Below, one piece after another: positions 28,001-40,000 of a stretch of DNA of 64,000 nucleotides. This DNA comes from Puffinus mauretanicus. Taxonomy: Eukaryota; Chordata; Aves; Procellariiformes; Procellariidae. A program made the translations under genes and the position numbers. The stretch lies in assembly GCA_023333565.1 (NCBI GenBank), contig JAJKFH010001480.1, forward strand, positions 62,001-126,000, read 5' to 3'. Position 1 is the stretch's first letter, and each line of letters begins with the position of its first letter. The notes beneath the pieces were generated by a model. That model ran no database searches. It had not been told where the DNA came from and saw nothing but the letters and a program-made list of their open reading frames with translations.

Positions 28001-31000
28001 GACCCAGCAGAAGAATACATCCTCACTGTTCTGCTAGAACCATGGATGAAGATGGTGGAAGCAGACAAATACACTTATGGAAAGGTAACTGATCTGGATG
28101 ACACCATGAAAAATTCTTATGTCGGGAAAGAAAATCACAAGAGCCTTCATATGCAACCCTGTTACATTTATAATCAGGAAGGGAGAAGTATTACAGGATG
28201 TTTTGCTCACCCACTCCTTTCTACGCTGATGTGTGGAGTAGCCTGAGCTTCCTGTGGAGAGCAGGCTTCTCATCCAAAAGGAAGGTGCAGGCTTCATAGG
28301 CCCCTTGATCTGTGAATTAGGGAGGAATGCAACTTGCTATGGCAAAATTTCTCTTTGCGCTCAGGAAGTGTCATGTTTCTGCAGTCTTGCCATTGATCAA
28401 AAGTAATTTTCTTATGATGGTTTGCCCATAGCTTTCTATGTTTTTAATGATAAGCACAAAATAAGCTGTGTTTCTAGAGTGTCAGTACAGTGATGCTAGG
28501 TCCATATTAATTGTATCAAGTATTTCTTGGTCTTTAGAATTAAAGTGCAGCTACTGTTTAGCATAAGAGGAAATGTGATACGGTGATCCAGTTGTATTTG
28601 CCCCAAATACTTTTTAGATAGCTGCCCTGCTGTGTAAGGGCTAACGGTGCCCTGCAGGCTTCCTGAAGTAGGTGGCTCAGTGGTGTACTCAGTTCTAATC
28701 CCAGAAAGCCTCTGAAGGCTTGCATTGAGCAAGCTCATGCAGGTCAGAGGAGATGGCTGCAATCCTGACTCTGCTTTTGACAAATAAGAACAAGAAACGG
28801 TGGATGCTGTGGCGCTCTGCTCTTTGTAAACTTACCTACAAGTTACCAGCTGTAGGTCAAACTTCCAATTCCAACTCTCTAACATCTCTCTCTTGGATAT
28901 GGAAGGAGAAACTTACAATGGAGAATCAGGAGTTGGAGGGCAGAAAGTCAGTTCTTGTTCCTTTTTTTCTGCGTTGTGACCTTAGACAAAGCATCTCCAT
29001 TTTTACAGGAAATATAATCACTTACTGCTGATACTTCTGTCAGCATGTAATGACAACATGCATGCATTGCCCCCTGCAAAACATTTTGAAATCCTTTTGT
29101 GGAAGTTTTGTAGTACAGTGTATTTTTGTTACTATATCATGCATGCATGTATGAACAACTAGGAGACCACATATCTAAAATCAAAGTTGATAACGGTCTT
29201 CTAAGCCTATTAGGTGGTGTCCAGTATTTAACATTTAAGAATAGAGTATAAGAACAGAAAAAAAAATCATGCAGCAGTATCGCCAGCTTCAGCACTTTGC
29301 AACTGAGGAAGTTCATGAAGCAGAGGTCTTACCCACATTTTTGTGTTTAATAGTCTTTGATGAGGTTTTTTTTCCTCCATGGGTTTATGTAAATGTGTCT
29401 TGAGTCATTTTATATCTTCAGCCTCATTGCAGCAGTGTGTTCCATGGTTTAATCATGCAATAGGAGAAAAAAATGCTTATCTTGGTTTGTTTGCAAACCC
29501 CTCCCTGATAATTTCACCCAGTGTCCTAGTTTTGTATGTCATGAGGAACAATGAACAATTGTTATCCTGTCATATTCTCAATGCTGCTATGCTGCTACAT
29601 GTTGCTGTTGTACCCCACTTCAATTACATCTCTTTGAAACTCAAAAATCTTAGGACTATCTGACCTCTCCCCTTACAGAAGGTGTTCCACACCTTTGTTA
29701 CACTTATCACACCCATTTGTATCTGTTATTTTATATTCTTTTGATGAGATGCAAGCAGTACTCAAGATCTGGATGCACTAAGGATTATCCAGTGGCAGAA
29801 TCATGTTTTCTGTTTTCCTCTTTGTTCCTTTCCTAATTGTTCCTAAGATTCTAATTGCCTTTTGACTCCTGGTGAACTTTGAGTGGATGTGCAAAATGTA
29901 AGCCAATAGGCATCTGCAATGATTCCAAGATCTCTTTACTAAGTAATAACAGCTAATGGAAAGCCCTAATTTGGAGCTCACTGGAATGACTTAATGTTTA
30001 TTGTCGTTGAATTCAGCTGCCCTTTTATCGTGCAGACACTAAAGTGTCCTGAAATCCTGCAGCTCTTCACAGACAATTTCATTTTTTGCTCTGTGGAATC
30101 ATTTTGCAAACTTTGTTGTCTCCTCACTCACCTCCTTTTCCAGATAATTTCTGAATGTTTAAAAAAACAATCTTAGTGCAGATCCCTGTGAGACTCCAAT
30201 AGGAACCCCACCCCATAATGAAAGTTATTTATTTCTTTATTCTTTATTTTCTAATTAATTCACAAGGGGACCTTCCCTCTCATCCTGTGATAACTTAATT
30301 TCCTTAAGAAACTTTGAAAGTTCGAACATTGAAAAAAACTTACTAAAATGAAATATACTAATCCAAACACATCTGCAAAATATTCTCTTCGCTTTTCAGC
30401 ATCTTTTCTAAGCTTTCGGATAAATTTTTTTTTCTAAGCTATTTTTTCTAAGCTATTTCAGCTATAATTGTTTATGATCTGCAGAACACCATGTAATTGA
30501 TCGATGCTTTCATTAATATGAAATTTTTTTTACTTTCTATCAGACTAGTTTTACAGTCTTTTGTAAATGTGTGTTTTCCATGTGTATTATCAATACTAGT
30601 TGTCTAGTGTCTATTGCCAGTCCTCACTGAGTCAAGTCATCAACTCAGACGAGTATTATTATACATCATTTCTGTATAAAAAGGACTCTGCTTTGAGCAC
30701 TCTCTGAATACAGTGTTTTCACTGCTTCTAGCAATGGAAGAATTCCTCCAAAGTAAGAATCGAAAATATAAACTTTTGCTTTAAGTTAATGCGTGTATCA
30801 GTTTATACCTTCTTCAATTAACTGAGGGGTAATCTATTGCCCTTTCAGTTTAGATGATGCTTTGCTTTGCAAGTGTAGTTATGTGCAGACTTCTCAGTGC
30901 CCTAATAACACAAACATCTTAATCAGAGCACGAAAAACCAGAACTAAATCCTTTTGAGTGCACAATACATGCGTTTGTGAAGAGTTATAATACACAGACA

Positions 31001-34000
31001 TAAAATGACCTGTTCTAGGAGGCACTAGAGTCTCTTTGTACTAGGCGCAGGCTGATGCTCAGGCACACTCCTTCCCAGCACAAAGACAAGGTCTGCTTTG
31101 TATTTTGTTCAGTCCCTGGCTCTACTCTTCCCCTTTGTTCTACCATGCAGCAGGATATATTTGGCCCATAATGAAACAAGATATTTTATCAAGAATTAGG
31201 TGAGTCCAAAATTGTTTATTTGGGACATCAGTATGTATCTAAATTTTTATCTTTAAACGAAACATGAAAACAGGAGAGTTCCTTTTATTGTTGACTCTCA
31301 TCCTGCCTCTATCTGCTTTCTGTTTAAACTTTATGAAAAATGTTCTGAATTATTTTCCTATTTACTTTTAAACTACGTTTTCTTTTAAAGGAAAGAATAC
31401 CCAAAAGCACTTATAACAGTGGAATAGAGTTACACTGAGCCTGAAGGCATTCAGATAACACGGTGATTAGTGTGGTATTCACATTTAGACAAAAACCGTA
31501 ATGAATATTAATCTAAAAACTCTCTTCTCTCTCTTGCACATAAACTCTTGTATAATAAGACCATAGCTTTCTAATATTTGTAATGGGTGTGCTAATCAGT
31601 ACAACGCATTGGCTCAATTTTGCTAAGTATCCTAAAATCTGCATTTGAACGGTTTAGTCAGCCGAGAGGGTCACCAAACTATTCCTTATGCAGTTACTGA
31701 TTGTTTGCACATAACATGGAGAACTGCTCTAGTTATATACATAAGGCTTCTAATTAAGTTAAAAAATGCCAATACTTCATGAGTTCTAATCATGCACAAT
31801 TTATTATTTTAAGGCATTACCTGGTATAAAACTAAGGAAGGGGACAAGACTGAAAGTCTGAAAGCTTTCACCTTCATTGTTTAGATATTATAGCATCTTT
31901 CTTGTCTTAAATTTCTATTTCTGGAAATCTGTGGCACTCTATCTTTTTGACATTTCCCACCGAGAGTCACAGTTTCAAGACCTGTTTTTCTGCTTCTCAG
32001 TGGCACTTTGACACACAATTTGCTGGTATAGGCAATCAGGTAAGTCTGTCACAATAGACACAATATAATATATACACAATAGACACAATATATTATATAC
32101 ACAATATAACTTAGCAATTTTTTTTAATACAAAGTTTTTTTTTAAAGATATAGTTAGGTTATTTAGTGGTGTTCTCTAGAAATCTACACGTGATCCTACA
32201 CAGATCTGAAAATTTTGTTCTACCAGAGCTTTTAATTGAATCGTTTGTCACAGGGATGTGACTTCTAGTGTCTTCTAAACATCAGTCTAATTACTGGCAA
32301 ATGTATTCTTTTCTATCCACTGTCACTGGCAAGGTGCCCGTCCAGTTCTCCATCTTTCTATAATGTGTACTGTAGGGATGACATAAGATATTATTTTTAT
32401 TAGGTGGAGTTGGTGGAAGAAACTCGACAGCTGGACTCCGTGTACTTTAGAAAGCTCCAGGCTTTGCATCAAGAGAGTGGTTCCAAGAAGGATGAGGTAA
32501 GACAAGTACCTACTAACAAAAACAAACTCTTTTTCTATCAGAGAGGGTTAACACTTTGAGTATCAGCAATGAAAGACTGACTACATGCCAGTTTGGAGAA
32601 GCAAGTAGTCCGATTTCTACCATTCATTTTGGGGAATGATTGACAGCCATTGTGTTAATTACAAATAGAGGGCTTCTGTCAGTTACATCAACATCAGATC
32701 ACTGTACGATTGGAGTCAATGAGGCAGTTTCCACTAAAGTCTGTGGAATGTATTTTGGGCCCTTAATCTTGAGTAAATACCTCAATTTCAAGTAAATTAC
32801 AGGTATATCTTGGTTTATTTGATTATGGAACCTGCACACACTGGTATGTTTAAAGCAAGTACAAAACTAAAGCTGATTAAGAGCTGGAGCCTTAACTCAA
32901 TTTATTTTCTCAGCAATCAAAAAGCTGTTCTACAGAGACAGAAGTTATCTAATGCAAGGATTATTAAACTGAGCAAAATATAGAGATGGCAAAAGGAGTT
33001 ATGCAAGTGAAATAATTTCTTCCCTCAGAATACTGTTGCTGACACTGGTCTGCCATCCTGCCCTGATGCTCTCAAAGAAGGTCAGCACTTGCGTCAAGTT
33101 CCCAAAGAATTGGCAGGTCCTAATCTATCTGACCTGATCCGCGACAAAGAGAAGTTAGAACAGTTCTGGGCTTTTCTTAATGAGCGTTCTGCTGGGTATG
33201 TTTCTTCATTATTATTATTTTATCCATTTCTAAGTTCAGAAAAAATCTTTGCTGGGGATCTTGGCTAACTAAATGTTCACAGATTTTAGTCTTTTTAAAA
33301 ATGTGTTTGTATATTTATGAAATACACATGCACATTGTTCAGACAACTGAATTGTCTTAACATTTATGGGGTAAAAATCCTCCTGTCATAACATGTTTGT
33401 ATTATAGTTCTGCTTTCAGTTTCTGCTTTGATTAGTGGCAAACCCCTGAGTAGAGCAATTAGCCTATAATGAGTAAAAATTTCTCTTTTTTAGTACAGAT
33501 TCAATTTAGTACATTTTAAAAATTAAAGCTGGATGTTATAAAAATGTACAAATAGAAGACAGCCACGTTATTCTCACAGTGTGAGTGAAACGCAGTTTTG
33601 TGTTTGCACTGATCTGCACAGAATTAAGTACCAGCTCGTAGCAGATACAGTTTATGCAGGGTTTTTGAAAAAGTGAGCCCATTTGTTTGAAAATGAAGAT
33701 CTAAACAGAAGTTCTAGCAGAAGTAAATGTGAGTTTGCCACCTTTATTTATTTTTTTTCCCAAGCCCCATACTAATCTCTACCCCGTTTTAGGAAAAGGC
33801 AGATATACCTTTTAAGTAACTGCCAGCAAGTCCTTAAATAGTCACTTCCTTTCTTTAACCTGGGTTCCCATGAGCTGATGCTTTGCATATTGCCTATTGC
33901 TTCTAGTCAAGCACTGCTATAATTTTAGATTGGATATTGGTCAGCCCAGAGACTGACATCTAGCACAGGATTCCTCTGGCCAAGACTCAATGTCATCACT

Positions 34001-37000
34001 TCTGTTTATCATCATAGGTTCCCTTTGTAGTCAGAGAGAGAAATACACACTTCTGGACACAATTCTTCTAATTCTGAAGGTAACATCTAAAACCAGTTTG
34101 GATGGATCATTCCTAAAGATGGCTATTTCTGCTCACTGGCTACAAAAATACTGTAGGTAATGAGTTCAGATGGAGATTCTTGGCCTATGGTCAAGTGAGT
34201 TCTGAGTTAGTTGTCTAGACCAGTGGTGTCCAAACTTCTTTGAAAGTGCACCCCATCAGTAAAAAAATTCTGAGCATGCACCCTCAATATATGTTTGGGG
34301 TTTTTTTTTATATAGATTATATACATGTGCTGCTGAAGTTCTAACATTTTCTTCCTGCCCCCCAATGAATCGTCTCGCGCAGCTCCTGGGGTGCGCACAC
34401 GCCACTTTGGAGACCACTGGTCTAGAGTTCCTCTCTAACTGGGGAAATGGTAGGAATCGCCAGAGAACAGGTCACTGGCAGGATGGGGTCCTGGACAGAT
34501 ATGCTGAATTGCCTCTGGAACTTCCTGCCTCTCTGTTAATCACAGACAAGTCCCATCTTAAGTGATAGAGCCAGGCAGAGAAATGTTTAATTTATGGAGA
34601 AATTTTCTTTTGTAAAAATTCATAATGAACAGAAACATTTGAAAAAGTCTCATAAAACAGTGTTTTAGAGCTGGGTCCAGACCTAGTAAATATGAAGTCC
34701 AGTTGGTATGCTACAGTGAAGATGCTTAATGGTACTATAAGCTGAAGGGATCCTAGAACTAATGCAGTCTGGAAAATTTCAGCAAAAAAACCCCAAATGT
34801 GTCATTTGCCTCTTCATCAAAATTTATGGTTGTTATTGATCTGCTTGTTCAGCAAGTGCCATGGTCCCACCAGATGGTACAAGCAAAGGAAAAATGACAT
34901 AAAATTTCAGTCCAATCTGACCTGGTATTTAGGACTTGAACACCTTGGTGGCTTGAACTAGTAACTCCCTAGAATGTTGATGAAATTAACTCAATAGTGA
35001 AATAACATTCTGTCTAAATTTGTTTGTAGCATGGATCTCATGTGCTGGCTAGATATTGAACAGTTCAGAAAGATGCTCCACAAGGATAAAGAAAAAAGGG
35101 AGGAAAAATCTAAGGACATTAAAAACAAGTACTTAAACAAAAAATACTTCTTCGGACCCAACAGCCCAGCTACCAGAGAACAACAAGAACAGGTATCAGT
35201 TACAAAACCATTCATAAAGAACAATCACACTGAATGTGACTGAGATAAAAGTCTATAAGCAGATTTACTCCAGCTTTTCCCCAAGCTATCTCCTCAAATC
35301 TTACCTATATTTTTGGCCAGAAATCTGGTTCTGTTCTGGCTGTGAGGATCCCCTCCTTCCTGTTCAGGCTTTTCCTCCCCCATCCTTACAGAACATCTCT
35401 CTTAAACCCTGATCTGAGGCCGCAGCCAGAGCTCACAAAAAGTGTAAAAATGGTTTTCAGGCAGAGTGACTTGTTCCAGCTTTCTATTTTAGTATGTCAG
35501 TAAAGCCACAGACAGCGAGTCTGAGCTGTGGTACTCCGACATATCTTGATACTTAGGAAATTTACTCGGTCAAGCTTGGGTATTATTTGCTGGAGTCTGT
35601 ATTCTATTATAGGTAGGGACAAATGTAATCTGTTCTCTTTTATGAAAAGTACATGTGAGCCTTGGGTAAGCATGCATTAAATGCTTTGCTTACAGTTAAG
35701 CTCATGCTTTGCTAAATCAAGGATGTAGAGAGATAAAGGACTTTTGGTACACACAAAAGTTTATGTCATGTGTTATTGTGTTTGGATTACTTAGCTAATG
35801 CATTCAGGTGGAGGATGGGGACAAATCCTTCATGATCAACTTTCGGCGGTGGTTCTGCTAGAAATTCAGCAATGCGTCCAGAAGAGATTAGAAAAACAAT
35901 GGCTGCCATTGTTCCTGGCAGATGAGCACCATGGGGCGGAGGGACAAGCAAAGGTAATTTTTTAACAACAGCAACACATCAGGGATTGTTTTTTGTTTGG
36001 CTCATAATTTACCATTGGGATAAAATGGTTCAGAGGAAAAGCAGCCCACAACTCACATTCAGTTTACATTGAAAGAGTCGCTCTAGCGTGTACAGGTTGA
36101 AGCATTTAGCTTGATAATTGTGAAGGCAGTTCCTCTGAAGGTTTAGTCTGGCTGACGGTATTATTGTTAGATCCTAAATCTGAAGGAGCTGGTGTTAGCT
36201 CTGCTGCCAACCAGGCTATCAGGAGACTAAACTAATCTTTGCTGTAGTGCTGCACTCTCCATATGCCATTCTGCCCTAGCCATACACTTGCATACAGAAA
36301 AAATGCTGCTTTGTGTAAAGGATTTGCCCCAGGGGACAAGAACACAAGCAAATGAGTGGGCTTCCCATGCTGTATTTTCTCTCTCTCTCTCTCTCTCACG
36401 CTGTCCATATTCTCCCATCTGGAGCTGCAGTGCCTGTAGAAATGACTCCAGGACTTGTGAAATTCTGCTAAGTGGGGAGGTTAACTGCTACAAGCCTTTT
36501 TTCCAATTGGTTACTTCAGAAAGTTGCCAGAAAACTGGGAATGAGAAGCCTTTCACTCCTGCTGGCTCATTAGAAAGACTGGGGAATGGGCAGAGCAAAC
36601 ATCTGACTTCTAGGAGAGTGCCTCTGTGACTGGGCTCTGTGTAGGGAGATCATCCTGCTGGCGACAGATGCAAAAAGACTTGGTTATTTGCACTTCCACA
36701 AAAACTCTGAAATGCAAATGTCATAGCAGAAGGAAACTTGACAGTTCCACCAAGCACACACACAGGCGGACTGCATTGATTCATAAAACTTGTTTTCAAT
36801 GATCTTTTTAACATCAAGAAGGTTGTCAGAAGTGTTGTCAGAAGTGCATTTGAACTGGATCCTTTTCATTGATTCAGAGCACTAAGCAATCTGAAAACTG
36901 TAGGTTCTGATAAGGCAATTTGTAATTTTAATAATGATTATGTTAAAGCAAAATTTCCCAGCCCTCTGCCCTTTTTTAGCTGAACTCTGCCTCCTTTATG

Positions 37001-40000
37001 AGCCGTGGCACAAGCCCATGCGATAAGGCTAAGCTGCTTCCGGGTCTGGAAGCTAGCTTATGCCTCTTCTTGCACCTGCTGCCCATGCAGTTTGGAAAAT
37101 GCTGTATCCCACTCTAATAACAGGAGTTTATTTACAGGAAATACATACTTCTAATGAGCTTTTAGGCTTTTCCTAACTCCATTTATGTCTGACTGCTCTT
37201 TTCTCTTTCTTACTGCAAATTCAGAGGATGAAAAGGTCCTTTGAAGAACGTATTTTAGAAGAAATGAAACCAGATGACATTCTCCACTTGGCTTCGTATT
37301 TCACAGTGACCAAACACTGTGGGCAAGCTATGCAGTCCTTATTCAGAAAATCTGCCCTTGATTTGAGGTGTATTTTTGCTACAAAGAAGCTGCAGGATCA
37401 AGCCTGTATTTCTGATACAGCTGTCCAAAGGAACTAAAAACATTTCATAAAAAAAAAAAGTTATAGCCCAAAATCTGTTCCCAACATAAGTGGTCACTGA
37501 GAACATTATGGGTAAGGTAAACCAGTGGAAGAGCACAGTTTGACTGCCGTTGCCTCTTGCCTTCTCTAACTCCCCAGTCTTAATGAGCATGTGCTCATCT
37601 ATAGCTGAACAAGGGATGGCTTTCAGTGTGGGTCCACAACAAGTTTCAGGTATAAAGATCCAAATAAAGATATATCAACTATTCTGCCACTGTGGTCTCA
37701 ATCATTAGAGGGCTGAACATGAAACAAGAAGAGTTAAAAAATACAATGCTAATCTTTTGTTCAACCGTAGATAAAGGACATAACTGAAGATCTTCCACGC
37801 CAAAAACAGAAGACAACTAGGATGTGGAAGGCAAGTGAAGTTTCCTGTGTCTCTTGTGTCTGCAGTTTCACTGTCTTTTCTGCTTGGACCTTGCACATAC
37901 TTCACAATTTCCCTGCTGACAGTGTGAGGCCCAAACGTAATGCTGTCAAAAGCAGGCATGATTGTATTGGCTGCAGTGGACTGATTACTCACATTACTGG
38001 TGAATTCAGTCCCTGCTGGATGTTCACGGTAAATTTCTCTCCCTTCCTGACTGGAGAGGTCATACTTGAAAAAAACATGTCTCTTGTCCTGGGCTTTGGA
38101 GCACTCTTAACCCTCCTCAAACTAGTATTGTACCTTTAATTCACATTTATCTGTATTTTGCATGCAGTGGACTTATTAGGACAAGCTGTTCATTCCAGCA
38201 TCTGGTAGTTTATTTATTATTGTGAGTGGATTACGTGCAGACACAAAAGGGAATGTGAAGTATGCAGTGGAGTGGGCAGGTTTAATCATATCTCACAGTA
38301 TCTGTTTCATTTAGAATTGTATTTTAATCTTACAGCACTAAGATAATATCAATTTTAAACATCTTAAACCTTTGTAATAATACATTTCATCAGATGTTTG
38401 CCAGTTTTTTCCTCTTGAAGAGCAGTGAACTCTTTGTGATTGCCAACATACAAGTTGTGTACATTTATTCAGTTGAACTTTTATTGTCTGTTGAAATCAA
38501 ACTGGAGACCCGGTCACCAATTATCCATGCAAACCATTAGTTCGTAACGGATCCAAAGTGCATGTGGGTTCTGTTAACTGAGTTTTCCCTTTGTCTGTTT
38601 GTCAGGAAGATGGTTATTTTCCATGTTCTGCTTCAAGATTGTTGACCCATAAAACAAGCAGTGTTTGTATATTAACATAGGGGTGGGAGCAATGTTTTGT
38701 TCTTCACTTCATGAATATGCCCCAGAAATAATTTTTCCCAAAAGTTGCCTAAATCCTGGACACAGGGGATAGAACACACGTGGAGAATTGGAGGGCTGAG
38801 AAGATGCCACCTTACTGTTTAAGTTGAGCAGACTTTATTTTAACCAAAGGACCCTTTGGACAATCATCACCCACCCTCTCGCAAGGGTAGGCTCTCGTCC
38901 CTGGCAGGCTCTGCGGCAGGACACTAAGCTTAACCCCTGTTTTTAAGAGAAGCTGCACAAAGACTTTCAGCTTAGAATCAGGCTAGATTTCCACGACTGC
39001 CTGCAGCAACTAAAAAAGTTTCTGTCCCATGCTGACCATTGAACAGCACTCCATCCCTCCAGGACTTCAAGAGTTTTATACCACTGTTAGAAGATAGTTT
39101 TCATTCATCTCTCTGATAACAAAGTGGGGTTGTTTGGCTTGCTCCTCAGTGACAGCACAAGAACTGTTTGTTCGGGAAGGCAGGCCAGCCTGAACTTCAT
39201 TTCAAACAAACTGTCCCTGCATAAGCCATCTTTCTTTCTCCACCCTTTCCTGGCTGCCTACTGCTCTGTGCTTTGCAGCATGAGGATTTCCAAAATGTCT
39301 CGACGACTTTAAATTCTTTTTTACTATTGGTAGCTTTAATCCACAGAGAACAAACTCTCCAGCTTCTGTTGGTGATCATGGCAACACATTTCAAAGCTCA
39401 TTTTGTTGGTGAGATCCCTGTCAGAAGCATTTTACAACTTTAAGCTATGTGGTTTGTCTGTTCCTTTTTCTTTGTTGTTTGTTTGCACAAAACTCAAACT
39501 GTTCTCTAGAAAAGTAGCCTGTTGCCATAATCAATAACAATAGCTGTTTCCATACTTTATAGTATGTAGTCATATGGTCTAAATCATTGTCAGTCATTTC
39601 CTCTCCCATCACGTCTTCCAAAAAATGTTGCCCAAACCAAACTGGAAAAAAAAAAAAAAGAAAAAAGGAGGAAAGAAAGAAATGAAACCTTGCCACATTC
39701 TATTGTATCCATGTCATAAACTACTGAAAGTTAGGGTCAGTGCAAAGATAAGAATCAGACAGTTTACGCTAACTAATGCCTTTGTTATTGCTTTTTGAAA
39801 CAAAGTTTATTTGGTGCATTTATTTCTTCTTTTGACAGCATGTGGACAATAAGTGGGTTTCTTCATCTAGCGAAATAATTGCTTTCCGCAAAACGCTGTT
39901 GAATCCTGTGACAGCAAATCAGTTTCAACGCTTTGTGTCACTGAAAGGAGACCTACTGGAGAATGGAGTGCTCTTTTGGCAAGAGGTACAGAAGTATAAG

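Larger units (their letters stand above)
28085..32403 (+). other. RGS22 intron (exon 12 to 13)
   Basis: 4.3 kb holding an old CR1-type LINE fragment (29370-30330), a short TTCTAAGCT-containing repeat near 30405-30465 and a 25-bp tandem repeat at 32051-32110. Nothing else recognised. Confidence 0.7.
35954..37770 (+). other. RGS22 intron (exon 16 to 17)
   Basis: 1.8 kb with a (TC)10 run at 36378-36397, a 12-bp tandem duplication (GTTGTCAGAAGT, 36822-36845) and a candidate alternative terminal exon at 37225-37437. Confidence 0.6.
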
